Assembly: GCA_030248065.1 (NCBI GenBank)
Contig: JASAMV010007725.1
Coordinates: forward strand, 1-64,000
Origin: Rhynchonema sp. JSB1_4
Lineage: Eukaryota; Nematoda; Chromadorea; Monhysterida; Xyalidae
DNA length: 64,000 nt
Reading direction: 5' to 3'
This document shows positions 1 through 10,700 of this stretch, one piece after another (position 1 is the stretch's first letter; every line of letters begins with the position of its first letter). A model generated the notes under the pieces. The model did not search any database and was not told the origin of the DNA. It worked only from the letters and a program-made list of their open reading frames with translations. The position numbers were made by a program, and so were the translations under genes.

Positions 1-60
1 TGACCACCATTTTGTGTATCATTGTCGAATAATTTGAAAACTTTCAAGAACGGAGAAAAC

Positions 61-937
61 CTTCAGGCCGTCAAATGCTTCGCGATACTTTTGCACATTT
101 TTGTCCTTCATAAATCCCAGCGTCCCGCTATCCATGTCGAGCACCTGTCATGGATTTTTTTTCAAATTTGTTCAAAAGATTTACCAATTCTGAATCCAAC
201 CAACCACGTAAAACACATCGGACATGTGATCGAAAGGCCGACTGTGTCCATCGTGCGTCACAAAGTCTCCCAACACTCCGCCCAACGTCACGCCCCACGA
301 ATTGGGTGTATTGCCTACCAACTGGCCTTGATATGGGGAATGCAATGGGGCGTGATCCGTGCCCACACCGGCAACTGAGTAGGCACCGCGCAGAGAGATG
401 GGCCAGGTGATCTGTATTGATTGATTGATTTACAGGTCGATTGAACCAACATTGCTGATCCAACCTTCCACACATGCAATCCACTCGAATGCCCAATCTT
501 GCCCCTCACAGCGTGCGTCTCACGAAATGTGGTTCCCTTCTTTTTCTTGACCATTCGATCTTTGTCCGAAACTTCTAAATAATCCGATTTGTCCAGAGGA
601 TTCCATCCGTTGGCGGTCTGTAATTTGTTCTCCTTGTACCCACTCCCGCTTTATAGTTACTCATTTTGGTCCGCCAATCTGGTCCCTCAATCTCAGGTTA
701 ACCCTCCTAATCACCACTCTCTATAGTTAAAATTCGTTGCGTTGAGTGAAAATGCGTAGTCTCAATGCTCTCACTGTAAAGAAAGGGGACTGTATGTACC
801 TCCGTGGCCTCGTCCGTGGCCGACGACGTACGAAGCAACTCTTGCAAACGATCACGATCAATCCCAAGTGCAGATTGAATGGCCACAAACACAAACAGGA
901 ACAACAGAACAGTCATGTAATGGAACGGTTGATTCAT
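61..937 (-). CDS. Secreted SPRY-domain protein, SPSB-like, 3' end missing
   Basis: Four exons join in consistent phase: 937-800, 617-434, 374-217 and 144-61; the next donor is at 60, so the 3' end lies outside the window. Exon 1 starts with Met after an in-frame stop and encodes a hydrophobic stretch (LLFLFVFVAIQSALG) that looks like a cleavable signal peptide. Exons 2-4 encode a B30.2/SPRY fold of the SPSB type: GWNPLDKSD, THAVRGKIGHSSGLHVWKV, AGVGTDHAPLH, NTPNSWGV, then VLDMDSGTLGF and AFDGLK. SPSB proteins are normally cytosolic adaptors that recruit substrates to Elongin/Cullin-5 ligases through a SOCS box; the position of any SOCS box is off the window. A signal peptide on a SPRY domain is unusual and recalls SPRYSEC effectors of plant-parasitic nematodes. 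The exon 1 to exon 2 link rests only on matching phase and could be wrong. The SPRY call is strong. Confidence 0.72.
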
Positions 938-1449
938 GTTGACTTGGTTTCACAAATGGCTGGCTTTGAATGTTATGAAAACCTAGAAAATGTCACAAAA
1001 TGAATTTGCCTTGACGCAAAATTTAACGTCTGGGTCAAGTACGGAGCGTCAGCAGCGACACCCAATCGGACCTGGAAGACTGTCGTCACCTTCGCGCTGC
1101 CGCTGTATGATGCGTTCCAGACGTGCAAGTGCGTGTAGTGCACTTTGCCTCGGCTCAGACTGGGACTGGCATTCTGCAATGCTCTTATTATGCTGTGTTT
1201 GTGCGCTGCACTGTGACCAAACTTGCGATTGATTTGCATACATACGTGCTTGGGGTTGGTTTCATCAGATTGACACTTGGGTGAAACAGAATGGCGTTGG
1301 AGGCGTTGTATTCAATACCTAGTGGGAATCAAACCAAAAGATACCATTTTATCGAATGAAGAATTCACAGATAATCACCGCATATCTTTTTTTGCAAAAA
1401 CAAAGGTGACACAAAAATTCCAACCAGGTGACTGTACGAAAAATCATTT

Positions 1450-3644
1450 TCCATGATTTTGAATTCGTTCACATTCGATTGACGTGGCGGTGGTTTGCGC
1501 AGGTCTGGAAATATACTTCAAGCCACATCTGACTCCAGATTTGTGAGACAAGTCAGAAATCGAATCAAAGTCGATCAAGTTCACTTTGGAACAAACCTGC
1601 ACGCAGCATGCCATCGAGTTGACTGCTCGTTTCGGCCAGCGGATCGTATTTATTGCCATTCTTTGCGTCGTTGCATTATGTGTAACCAGCTGATGTTTCA
1701 CCTCGCAGTACACACCATCATAACCAACGGGACAACTGGATGAGAATTGAAGTATAAATGCTGAGTGTAATTCGTTAGTTGTTTTTATGAACAGCAATAC
1801 AGTATAACACAGCGACGCAGCGGTGGGGTCTGAGGCGGCCAAACTCTCTGGCACCGCGGTGCCACAATTCTCCTTCGGTGGTGTGACTGTTCATCCCGCT
1901 CCCGCCTTTTACAATGAACCCCTAAAAATTTTTTTATTTTTTTCGGTAGTTTGGCTTGTTTTTGCACCTATTTTGGCCGGAATGAAACTGAAAACTATAC
2001 AATAATTACGAAAAAAATTGGGCCCGTAGATATTTGGCAACCAGATTGCTGCCGAAGCAAAAATATTCATCAAAATTTCCCAAAATTGGTTAAATCGTGT
2101 ATTTGACTTCTTGGGAGGTCGTCTTTTGTTTCATTTGCTTCCGATTTGAGCTGCATGGTCTAAAAAGTTGTTCCCTGTTATGTTTTAATGTGTTTCAAGC
2201 TTTAATTTGTTGAAAACACTCAGTTTCTGCAAACAGAATCTCATTCAAGAGCACAAAACAGAGAAATCACGTGACCTGATCTCTTTCATTAGTTTGAATT
2301 TTGCCATACAACCTGCAGATCACTTTGGCCGGCTCAGACCCCTTCTCTGCGTCGCTGTGAATATAATTCAAAGAAGCAGTCCTTCCAAACGCACATGCAT
2401 TGAGGTGCACCGTTCGGTCCATTCGATGCATCGCATCGTCCCCCATTGGCACACGCCTGGTCGTGCGAGCACAACGATTGCCATAGGTCAGGGCACAGAG
2501 ACGGCATCTGTTGTAACCATACTCATTCTCATTTCGTTTCACTGTTCTCGTTATCAGCTAAAAATACAGGCATAAAGAGCGGTATCCAACCGTGTTGTCA
2601 GGCGCAATGTTGTCAACCCGACATTGCCTGCCATTGGACTCATCGTGTCGATACCCGTTCGGACACAGACACAGTGGCTGAAGTACGGCAAAATGCACAA
2701 AAATGAGATGATTATCTTAGTGACAGTCCAAAGACCATAACCATCATGACACCGGTTATGTTGTGTCTGGGTGTCAACACACACAAATGACTGCAGCCAC
2801 TTTGTGCACACGGATTGTTGTCAGCGTGGTATTGCACACCAGCAGCCGGATGATCGATCATCACCGTCAATGGGTCGTGTGTGAATTGCTCGATGTGCGC
2901 TAACTCACCGATGCGAATAACCACTGACTCGGACAGAACGGAATCGGTGCCTCTGAGAAAACATCAAACACCATGAAGATACATACATATACAGTATGTG
3001 CCTTTTTTGAGTGGGTGATTTTGTGGGTATGTCTGTATTGTGCGCAGTCATCATCTAGAACACCGAAATAACACATAACTACATATAACTTTTTTGCAAG
3101 TCACACACTTGTCCGTCCAATAGACGTGGTACCCGAACACCTTCAAATCGGATGGATTGTGCACACCGTGCTGCACGACAATGTGACTGGAAATTAAAAA
3201 AATTCCGAGATTAAATTTATTTGGGACTTTTTGAACGATGCTAATTGTTTTCAACCGTTGTTTCGATTTCAGATCGATAGATTCGATTAATTTCAACTCT
3301 TTATCAGCCCAGAATAATCGATTTTGTGCCGAGTCCACAGTCAGTGCACGGGGTAGTTTCAATTTGTGGTCGATCAGCACCTAAAGTCATGCAGTACCTT
3401 AGTTTGTAGTATACATCGTGCAGTTTCATTATGCCATGGTTTGACGTTACCTGTTCACGCGTGCCATCCATGTGCGCCTGCAGTATGAGTGCATGTCCGT
3501 CCCTGATTGCAGCCCAGAACATGCGTCCATTTTGTGCATCTAGCGCCAGACCACGGACACGCGACAATTGTGGTTCGCTAATCAGTAAACGGCAATGACG
3601 ACCATCTGGTGAGCACACGTTGATGCCGGGCAGAGGCGATGGCA
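1450..3644 (-). CDS. LDL receptor-related protein (YWTD propeller and EGF-like modules), fragment
   Basis: Exons at 3644-3451, 3380-3228, 3170-3109 and 2952-about 2753 join in phase and encode part of a six-bladed LDLR class B propeller: INVCSPDGRHCRLLI, LALDAQNGRMFWA, ALTVDSAQNRLFWAD and GYHVYWTDK. This runs straight into an EGF module (NNPCAQSGCSHLCVLTP) that continues near 2660-2575 as LCLCPNGYRHDESNGRQC. Further EGF-like pieces follow at about 2540-2375 (CANGGRCDASNGPNG...CMC) and 1760-1640 (SCPVGYDGVYCEV). The order propeller, EGF, EGF is typical of LRP1/LRP2/LRP4-class endocytic receptors. The exon at 3644 begins in the middle of a propeller, so more coding sequence is expected upstream, but only repeats are visible between 3.65 and 7.6 kb. 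No transmembrane segment or NPxY tail was recognised before the next gene; an open frame at 1243-1049 is a weak candidate for part of the tail. The 3' boundary is therefore uncertain. Confidence 0.72.
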
Positions 3645-3989
3645 CTGAAAAGGGGACAGTGTTTGCATTCGGAACTCTAGCTGTTTGAAAGGTTGCAGAA
3701 CTGTATATGTGCCAAGCAACTGCTGTTATTGTTGCAGGTTGTGACGTCCGCGGAGGGCGCCAGGCACTTCCTTAATCTTCTGCGGAGTAATTATGTTTTT
3801 GCACACCTACCAGGTATTGATACCTTACCTTACTCGAACGCAGCGCGAGGCTGGGATACGCCACAGACCTTGCGTCCGAGCAAGGTGCGATGCGGGAGGG
3901 GGCATGTCCTCGACTTCCGTATGCGGAATCAGTGAAGCCAGGAGTAATGAACATGTAACACGAGCCCCACTGGGCATAATACACCTGCA

Positions 3990-4125
3990 TACCGTAAAAC
4001 CTAAATGCAAGGGGCTCTATTTCTTGACTGACCCCATTTTGGGGTACTGTATTCCGGGGGAACCCCACAAAAGGGGAATTTAATTTAGGAGTGGGCTCTA
4101 TTCCGGGGCTCTATTTTTTACACTG
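3990..4125. repeat. Degraded copy of the ACCTAAATA-terminus family
   Basis: The text around 3996 (GTAAAACCTAAATGCAAGG, then GGGGCTCTATTT and ACTGACCCC) matches the terminus and subterminus of the better-preserved elements at 61354-61527 and 45833-46572. No second end was found, so this is a relic. Confidence 0.6.
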
Positions 4126-5755
4126 ACTCAAATCGCTTATACAATAACCACAACAAAAGTTTTGCAAGCGCATAAACACAATACATAGGCCCAAATTCTC
4201 AAAAGCGCCCTCGCCATTCACACCACGACACCGCGAGACGTGTCACATCACGCTCAAAAATGACCCCAGGAATCGGCCAGGGCACCAGACAAAAGAGATT
4301 GAATGAAGACACGAGAACTAGAGGAGATAGAAATCTTTAAGAAAACATCGGTGCCTGATTCGTAAAGGAAAGGTGAAACGAGGTGAAACATTGATCAAGC
4401 ATGGGTGGCTGGTGACGGGACGCTTCGTTCCCAGTGACAGACCGTCCCGCACACCTCGGCCTGTGCCGGACGGCGCGATTTGTTTCACTTTCTTCCTCGA
4501 TAACGCCTGCAAGTTATTGTCTGGTTGTATACAAGTGCGGGAAGCTCGAATTTACTGTCCGTTTCGTTCTAAAACTTTTCTGGAGCTTCAAAATGAACAC
4601 CGCAACACCTTGATGAAGATTCTGAAACAACAACATTCTGAGTATTTCTGAGTTTCATGAATTTCTGAAAAGAGGCAAAGAAATGAACAGACGATATCCA
4701 ACGGAGGTGCAAAAAATTTTGACTGCGGTCAATGATCGCCACATTATTTCAATACCATTAGTCAGAAATTATAACTCAGAAATAATCTTCAGAAACGCTT
4801 GTGCTACGTCCTTAAAATAACAGTATCCCGAGAAACGCATTCAATCATGCCCAATAATGTGTCAAAGTTGACCCTTCGTTTAGAAAATTGCGTCTGCTGC
4901 ACGAGCCAGCGTGACGCCGAAACATCTGACTTTGAACTTTGACGTTGAGCTTGACGGTACCTCTAACACTGCTGACAAGTGGAAAAATTGTGCGCTACGC
5001 GCGACTAGAGCCCTTTTCAACGCAAAAATTGCCCAAAAAACCTCGAAAAATGAAGAAACCCGACCCCTGCACCAAAATAAAAGCGAAAATGCCAACTTGC
5101 GGGGGTGGGCTGCTGTTTAAGGTAAGGGCTGCAACCAGCAGTGCTTTGCACTCTTCACCCTTCGCTCTTTATCGGTTTCACACGCAAATCACGGGCCGCG
5201 AGACGTGGCTACAGTAACAGGCGCGAAGAATTCAGGCTGATTCGGTATGGTCTAAGAGTGCAAAACGGCTGGTTTGCCTTTAGACAGTGCAGTTCCTGGG
5301 GGGAGGGGGGTCCCCCTTGGGTACGTCTGTTCCCCTCCATGGTACGCCTGCCCCACTGTTCTCCCTCCGGGTACGTATACCCCAAAATTTTTACCTAAAA
5401 TAGGCAAATTATGCCTAAAATAGGCATTTTTAGCCTTAAAATGCGTGTTTTTGTGCACGTGTGAGAAAATTTGAACGAATTTGACCATTTTGGCCCATAA
5501 AATGGTCATTTTGGCACTAAAATCAACACTTTTCTTACTTGGTGACCGGAGCAAGAAAGCTAGCTAGCCAGTTTGGGGGGTATGGGTTCCGGAGCAAGAA
5601 AGCTACCTAGCAGTTGGGGGGTAATACCCCCCATACACCCCAACCACATCACTGCCGAGCCCCCAAACATAATAGTAGTGGCAGCAGGGGGGTTGGGGGG
5701 GTTACCCCCTCTCAGTGCTTACCTACCACAAAACCCGAGGGGTGGTTTTGGGGCA

Positions 5756-5880
5756 GAGGTCGCAATCGGGCCGGGCCGGGCCGCGATTTTGTGCTTTTGG
5801 CTCGGGCCGGACCGGGCCGGAGATTTGGAGGGTCGGGCCGGGCCGGGCCGGGCACCCCGGCCCGAAGCTTCTGAAGTGAC
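5756..5880. mobile_element. hAT-like GGGCC-rich element end
   Basis: It begins CAGAGGTCGCAATCGGGCC, a typical hAT-style terminus, and continues as GGGCCGGGCC-type repeats ending near GGCCCGAAGC. A second copy of the same terminus lies at about 7286 (CAGAGGTCGCAATCGGGCTG). No duplicated target site could be read. Confidence 0.45.
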
Positions 5881-6320
5881 TTATTTCACTGAAAAAGTAG
5901 GTTTTTTTTTGTCAAAAATACTACAATTTCTGGGGCGCCCCAATTTCTGACGGATTTGGCAAGTAAGTGATCAGTATTGTCCAGTGGTGTGGCTACCCAG
6001 GCGTGCAATCAACCTACTGTACCACCAGAAAGGCCTGCAATCAACCTACCTACTGTACCGGCCGAGCTTGGGGGGAACAAAATTTATGTCTAAATAGAGA
6101 TGAAAAAATGAAAACAGTGTTGGAGCTGGAGGTGGGAGGTTTGGGGGGGTAGCCCCCCCAGTACAGTAGGTATCCCATCCCCCCTCGCCTGATACAGTAG
6201 GTATCCCCCCGATGTTTGGCATGGTACAGTAGGTAGCTCCCCCCGATTTTCACCCCGGTACATTAGGTATCCCCCCGATTTTGCCTCAAAAGTGCCGGGT
6301 ATCTTGGGTAGCCTCTGGGG

Positions 6321-6734
6321 CAGTGCTGTGGCTACTTTTGCGGGGCGGGTAGGGTACATAGGTGGAAAAAATCGGGGCGGGTAGGGGGTAGTGTACCTGG
6401 GATTTTGGGGGGGAATTCGGTTTGGGGGGAGGGGGCAAGATTTTTCGGGGCGGGTAGGGTACAACACAAGTTTTTCGGGTGCCTGTTTTTATATGCTATA
6501 ACGTGCATATATCGCGCGTAGCGCGCGATTTTTTGCACTTTTTAGGGTTTTCGGTCGAAATTTGGGCATTTTTGACCGAAAAATGGGCATTTTGAGGGAA
6601 AAAATCGGGGCGGGTAGGAAGGGGGGGGGTAGGGTACCGGAGCGGGGCGGGTAGGGGGTAGCGTACCAGGCCGGGGCGGGTAGGGTACCATTGGGGGGGG
6701 GGACCCCCCCACCCCCCCCCCACCCACCGCACTG
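6321..6734. mobile_element. hAT-type MITE, family C, copy 1
   Basis: The element starts CAGTGCTGTGGCT and ends ACCGCACTG, an imperfect inverted terminus. It is flanked by the perfect 8-bp duplication CTCTGGGG at 6313-6320 and 6735-6742, diagnostic of hAT-type insertion. Inside are GGGGCGGGTAGGG repeats and the palindrome ATCGCGCG-TA-GCGCGCGAT at about 6511-6529. It closely resembles the copy at 61641-62076. No transposase frame is present, so it is non-autonomous. Confidence 0.88.
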
Positions 6735-6821
6735 CTCTGGGGGGTATCTCGAGTAAGTCCGAACCGAAACCTTCCCCCCCCCCTAGGGTATCTTGGGTCG
6801 ATTGGCCTGCCACCACACTGG

Positions 6822-7156
6822 GGGGGTTGAGTACTTACCTCTCACAACTCCAAATCATACCTCTCAGGCTCTCAGCTCTCACAAGCAATTTTATACCTTT
6901 TTAAGGCAAAAATCGGTGTTTTTCGACCTTATTTTCCCAAAAATCGCGCGCAAACCCACTCACAGTACCTATTTTTAGGCGATTTTCGGCGATAGTTTGG
7001 AAAAAGTACTATTTTTACCTCATTTTTTGGCCAAAATTGTATCACAAAGAACGGTGTTTTTTCGCCGTTTTGGGTGACCAAAATCATACCTCTCACGCTT
7101 CCGGTCCCAACCCCGCATCATACTTACCTCCCACACATGGGCCTGCCACTACACTG
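6822..7156. mobile_element. hAT-type MITE, family D, reversed and truncated copy
   Basis: The sequence is the reverse complement of most of the element at 59153-59567. It runs from GGTTGAGTACTTACCTCTCA to the terminus GGGCCTGCCACTACACTG at 7156. The left end abuts another family ending CCTGCCACCACACTG near 6821, so the left terminus looks lost or overwritten. Confidence 0.7.
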
Positions 7157-7285
7157 CCCCCAAATCTCCGGCCCGGCCGGGCCCGAACCCCCAAATCTCC
7201 GGCACGGCCCGAATTTTTGGCTCAGATTTTAGTCAAATTTTCATAATTTTTGCGATTTTTTGGACCTATTTTTTGGTTGAAACCA

Positions 7286-7390
7286 GAGGTCGCAATCGGG
7301 CTGGGTTTGGCCGGCCCGGCCTGGCCCGAGCCCCCAAATCTCCGGCCCGGCCCAGCCCGAATTTTTGGCTCAGATTTTAACCCAATTTTT
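7286..7390. repeat. Second GGCC-rich hAT-like end
   Basis: It shares CAGAGGTCGCAATCGGGC and the following GGCCCGGCC tract with the element at 5756. A third partial copy of the internal part (AAATCTCCGGCCCGGCC) lies just upstream at 7160-7260, giving two adjacent partly overlapping copies. Confidence 0.5.
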
Positions 7391-7401
7391 GTCATAATTT
7401 T

Positions 7402-7539
7402 TTATTTTTTTCGATTTTTTCTCCCGAACAGGTCTGTTCTTCGTCAGTGCCCACCCCGGTATCTCCCATTTTTTATTTTTTTCGATTTTTTCTCCCGAAC
7501 AGGTCTGTTCTTCGTCAGTGCCCACCCCGGTATCTCCCA
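7402..7539. repeat. Two-copy tandem repeat, unit about 70 bp
   Basis: A unit containing CTCCCGAACAGGTCTGTTCT and ending GCCCACCCCGGTATCTCCCA occurs twice in direct tandem with almost no differences. This points to a recent duplication just upstream of the NEMP1 start. Confidence 0.85.
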
Positions 7540-7755
7540 CTCTTTTTGGCCGCCGCCAGATTGGCCACAACAGCACAAGCACTGCTTTCAGGGTTTCTCC
7601 GGATGTTGTGGGAAGGTCTTTGCGCAAGCGTGCGGATAAAATTTAAAAGTTTGAATTTGGCAAAGCAGATTTGAGCTCTGTCATCACCACCTGTGTGGTC
7701 GTCGAGACCGGAGTCGAGTCGACCCGTGCCGTGCGTGCTGCGTGCCATCATCACG

Positions 7756-10700
7756 ATGAGGATGACATCAATGTTGCTCAACGTTTTCCTTCTTCTGGCA
7801 ATTCAGGCCCGGCGCACATCCTGCCGTGTTTCACCGGTCAGAGGTTGGTTTGGTTGGTTCTAGTTGCAAAAACCTTAATAAAAGAGGGGCTCTATTTATG
7901 GCAGTGTGCCGTAAAAACCTATTCACTGATCCCTTTTGTGGGGTTGGGCGTTACGGGGGCTTTATTCCTGCCGGGGCCGGGGGCGCTCTATTAATTCACT
8001 GACCCGCCGAATCCGAAAAAAATTGTTTCCTGAAATACACGTTAAAGTTGATTTGAAGGGGTTTGTTCGCTTGTAGTATAATCTCATTTGCCCGTGTCAG
8101 TTCATCAATAGGAGGCGTATTATATGCTTTGTGAACGAATAACAAACATGCATGCATGTACTTGCGCAGCGCGCACAACTCTCAAGCCTTAAATACCTAA
8201 AATAGACAATTTTAAAATGGGCATTTTAGGCCAATGTCGGTGATTATTAGGTGAATTTTGTCAAAAATCGCCAAAATACCCTTTTTATATCGATTTTTTC
8301 CAAAAGGGGGCGAAAATAGGTCAAAATTTTCACTTCAAAAATAGGGATCGATCGGTACGGCGGGTATGCCGAGCCGATACCCGATACTTGGCAAATAACG
8401 ATACCCGGTCGGTACCCGATAGTTCATGAAAAAAGGCGATACCCGATAGAACCAAAATACCAATAAAAACACCGTTTTTATAGCAAAACTGAGGTGTTTG
8501 GCAAACGTCGCGTGAGATTTTTTTAAGATGGCCATTGAGTACTGTGCGCAACAATTTTTTCATAAGTCGTGCTCTGTTGTTGTGTCATGCAACATGAAAA
8601 TAGTCCCACCTACATTTTAAATTTTTTTTCTGGTCGTAAGACAATGAATAGCTACATACAGTTTGTGAGAACTGGTTTTTAATCGCGAAAAGTATAATAC
8701 CCGATACCTTGGAAAACATGCCGATACCCGATACCTTCCGCGCTCCTTAAAAAGTGACTTTTCCTGACTTTGAGTCTTCCCTCTTCGCCCTTCCTCGGGA
8801 GCTCTCTATCTCTCCCTCCGAAAGAACGGGGGTCCGCTATCTTCCCCTGCGAAAGAACGGGGGCCCGCTATCTCCCCCTCCGAAAGAACGGGTGTGCGCT
8901 ATCTTCCCCTTCGAAAGAACGGGGGTCCGCTATCTCCCACTCCGGACCAGTTTTATTAGTTTGATCATATGAGTTAACGTGCTGTTAATTCCAGAGCTTA
9001 CTTCCACTGTTGAGCGAATGCACAAGCGGCCTGAGGCATTTCTGGACATTTGGTTGTGCGCCGGTCTGTCCAGACAACCGTACTTGTTGTTTGCGTCGCA
9101 GGAAATCGCAATCAATTTGACTTCGGATTATGAAATTTACAAGGTAACGTAATAAATCTATGATGAATCCTAATTCTATTTCAGGCTTTTAAAAATGTTG
9201 GCTTTGGTCACCCACCACTTTTTGTTTGTTTATATCTGATCATATGAGCAAGAGTCACGGTGTTTGTTCGTTTCAGGCACCAAACTACAGCCATCTTTTG
9301 TCCGAGTACGATCAAAACCAGCAATTCTTCGGCGTGTTCCGTCGCGTGGCCATTTGGCAGACCAAACAATTGTCGCCATTTCGCGACACGTACGTTGGTG
9401 TGGAGACGGCACAACCATACGCAATCAGATTGAAAATCAGACGTTGGTGTCGTTCTCCTAAGATTATTGTTAGATTATGGGGTACCGTGATCGTGGATGG
9501 TACATTTTTGTATGGCGGAATGATGACTACAGTAGATTGCGGTAGATCCGCAGGATGAACCAGTGTACGGAGAGAGATATCGAAGGTTGCGCTACCTATG
9601 CTGGCAATGTTGCAGCTACCGTAGTTAGCAATACGCCATCCAAAAATCTACCATCCACAAACGCCTCACCCGATTGTGGTGCCAAAAAATTTTAAAAGTT
9701 TTTTCGTACTGACCTAACATTCACTACAGACTTCGACGCGCTCCGTTTCCTCGCGTTCGCAGCTGGAGCGCTTCTCTTCCTTTTCGCCCATCGTGTCGCG
9801 CGTCACACCGTCTTCTATTATTCGGCCGGCTGTTCCGTTGGTGTGGCTGCATCGCTCATTGTGCTCGTATTTGTCGTTTATCGAGCGCTGCCAAAGGTAT
9901 GAAACTGTGAATTTATAGCACTGTGCAAGCTTAGAACAGGTGAATATTAAACGAACACTAAACGTCCTTCGCTATCGCTTCAAAATCAGGGCATATGACC
10001 TAAGTGACTTTTTGCTGCGCTCGTTATCATTTGAATTAATAATTACGCATTAATAAGGCAGTGGAGTGACATTATCTTGTTTCAGCACATGCACAATAAA
10101 TCTGTTGTCCCTTTCCAGCGTTCATTCGCGTACTCGGTGCTAATCGGCGGCTGGTCATTCTCACTCTATGTGCTCTACTCAATCTGGCAAAATCTGCACA
10201 ACATTCTCGTACAGTATCACAAATGGGTGGCCGTCTATTTGGTTTGTCTTTTCTTGTGAACGGTTTTCTGTTATTGATAACTTGTTAGCTTGCTTTTGAA
10301 ATGCACTATCTTCATCCTTTCAGATTACGGTCACGCTACTTTCGTTCGCCATCTGTTATCGCGTCGGTCCACCGTCAAACGAACGCTCATTAAATCTATG
10401 TCAATGGACGTTACAAGCCATCGCTGTGCTATTCATTTATAATGGCTGCCAGATTGAGGAGGTTCGCGAATTGTCTTCGTGAGCTAAGGATTGATGCTGT
10501 GCTGCACAATATGAGCGCACACATGAAGAGAAATATGGGCAAACAAACAAACTTACTGCAGATGTCGCTGTTTTTCGTCGCTGTGCTAATGCTGTATAAT
10601 GCGATTCCACCGGAATTCTGGCGTGAATTGAAACGACTCAGGTTCGTTTCAACAATTCCAACCGTTTTCAAAATGAAATAAATGTCCTCCACAAGCAAGT

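Larger units (their letters stand above)
3645..7755. other. Repeat-rich interval with no supported gene
   Basis: No exon with recognisable protein similarity was found here. The interval holds a degraded copy of the ACCTAAATA-terminus family near 3990-4125. A stretch at 4861-4915 resembles the internal part of the foldback element at 33.6 kb. G- and C-homopolymer-rich hAT-like elements lie from 5.57 to 7.40 kb. Open frames in these GC-rich tracts (for example 5573-5950 and 6090-6467) are low-complexity by-products. Missing 5' exons of the LRP gene would have to lie in or beyond this interval. Confidence 0.6.

Noticed and set aside
22..410. Plus-strand open frames at the left edge
   Set aside because: They are antisense to the SPRY exons, which have clear family similarity and splice sites on the minus strand.
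5573..6820. Several open frames in GC-rich sequence with Pro/Gly/Arg-rich products
   Set aside because: They arise from G and C homopolymers and GGGGCGGGTAGGG repeats inside hAT-like elements; composition is low-complexity and frames overlap on both strands.
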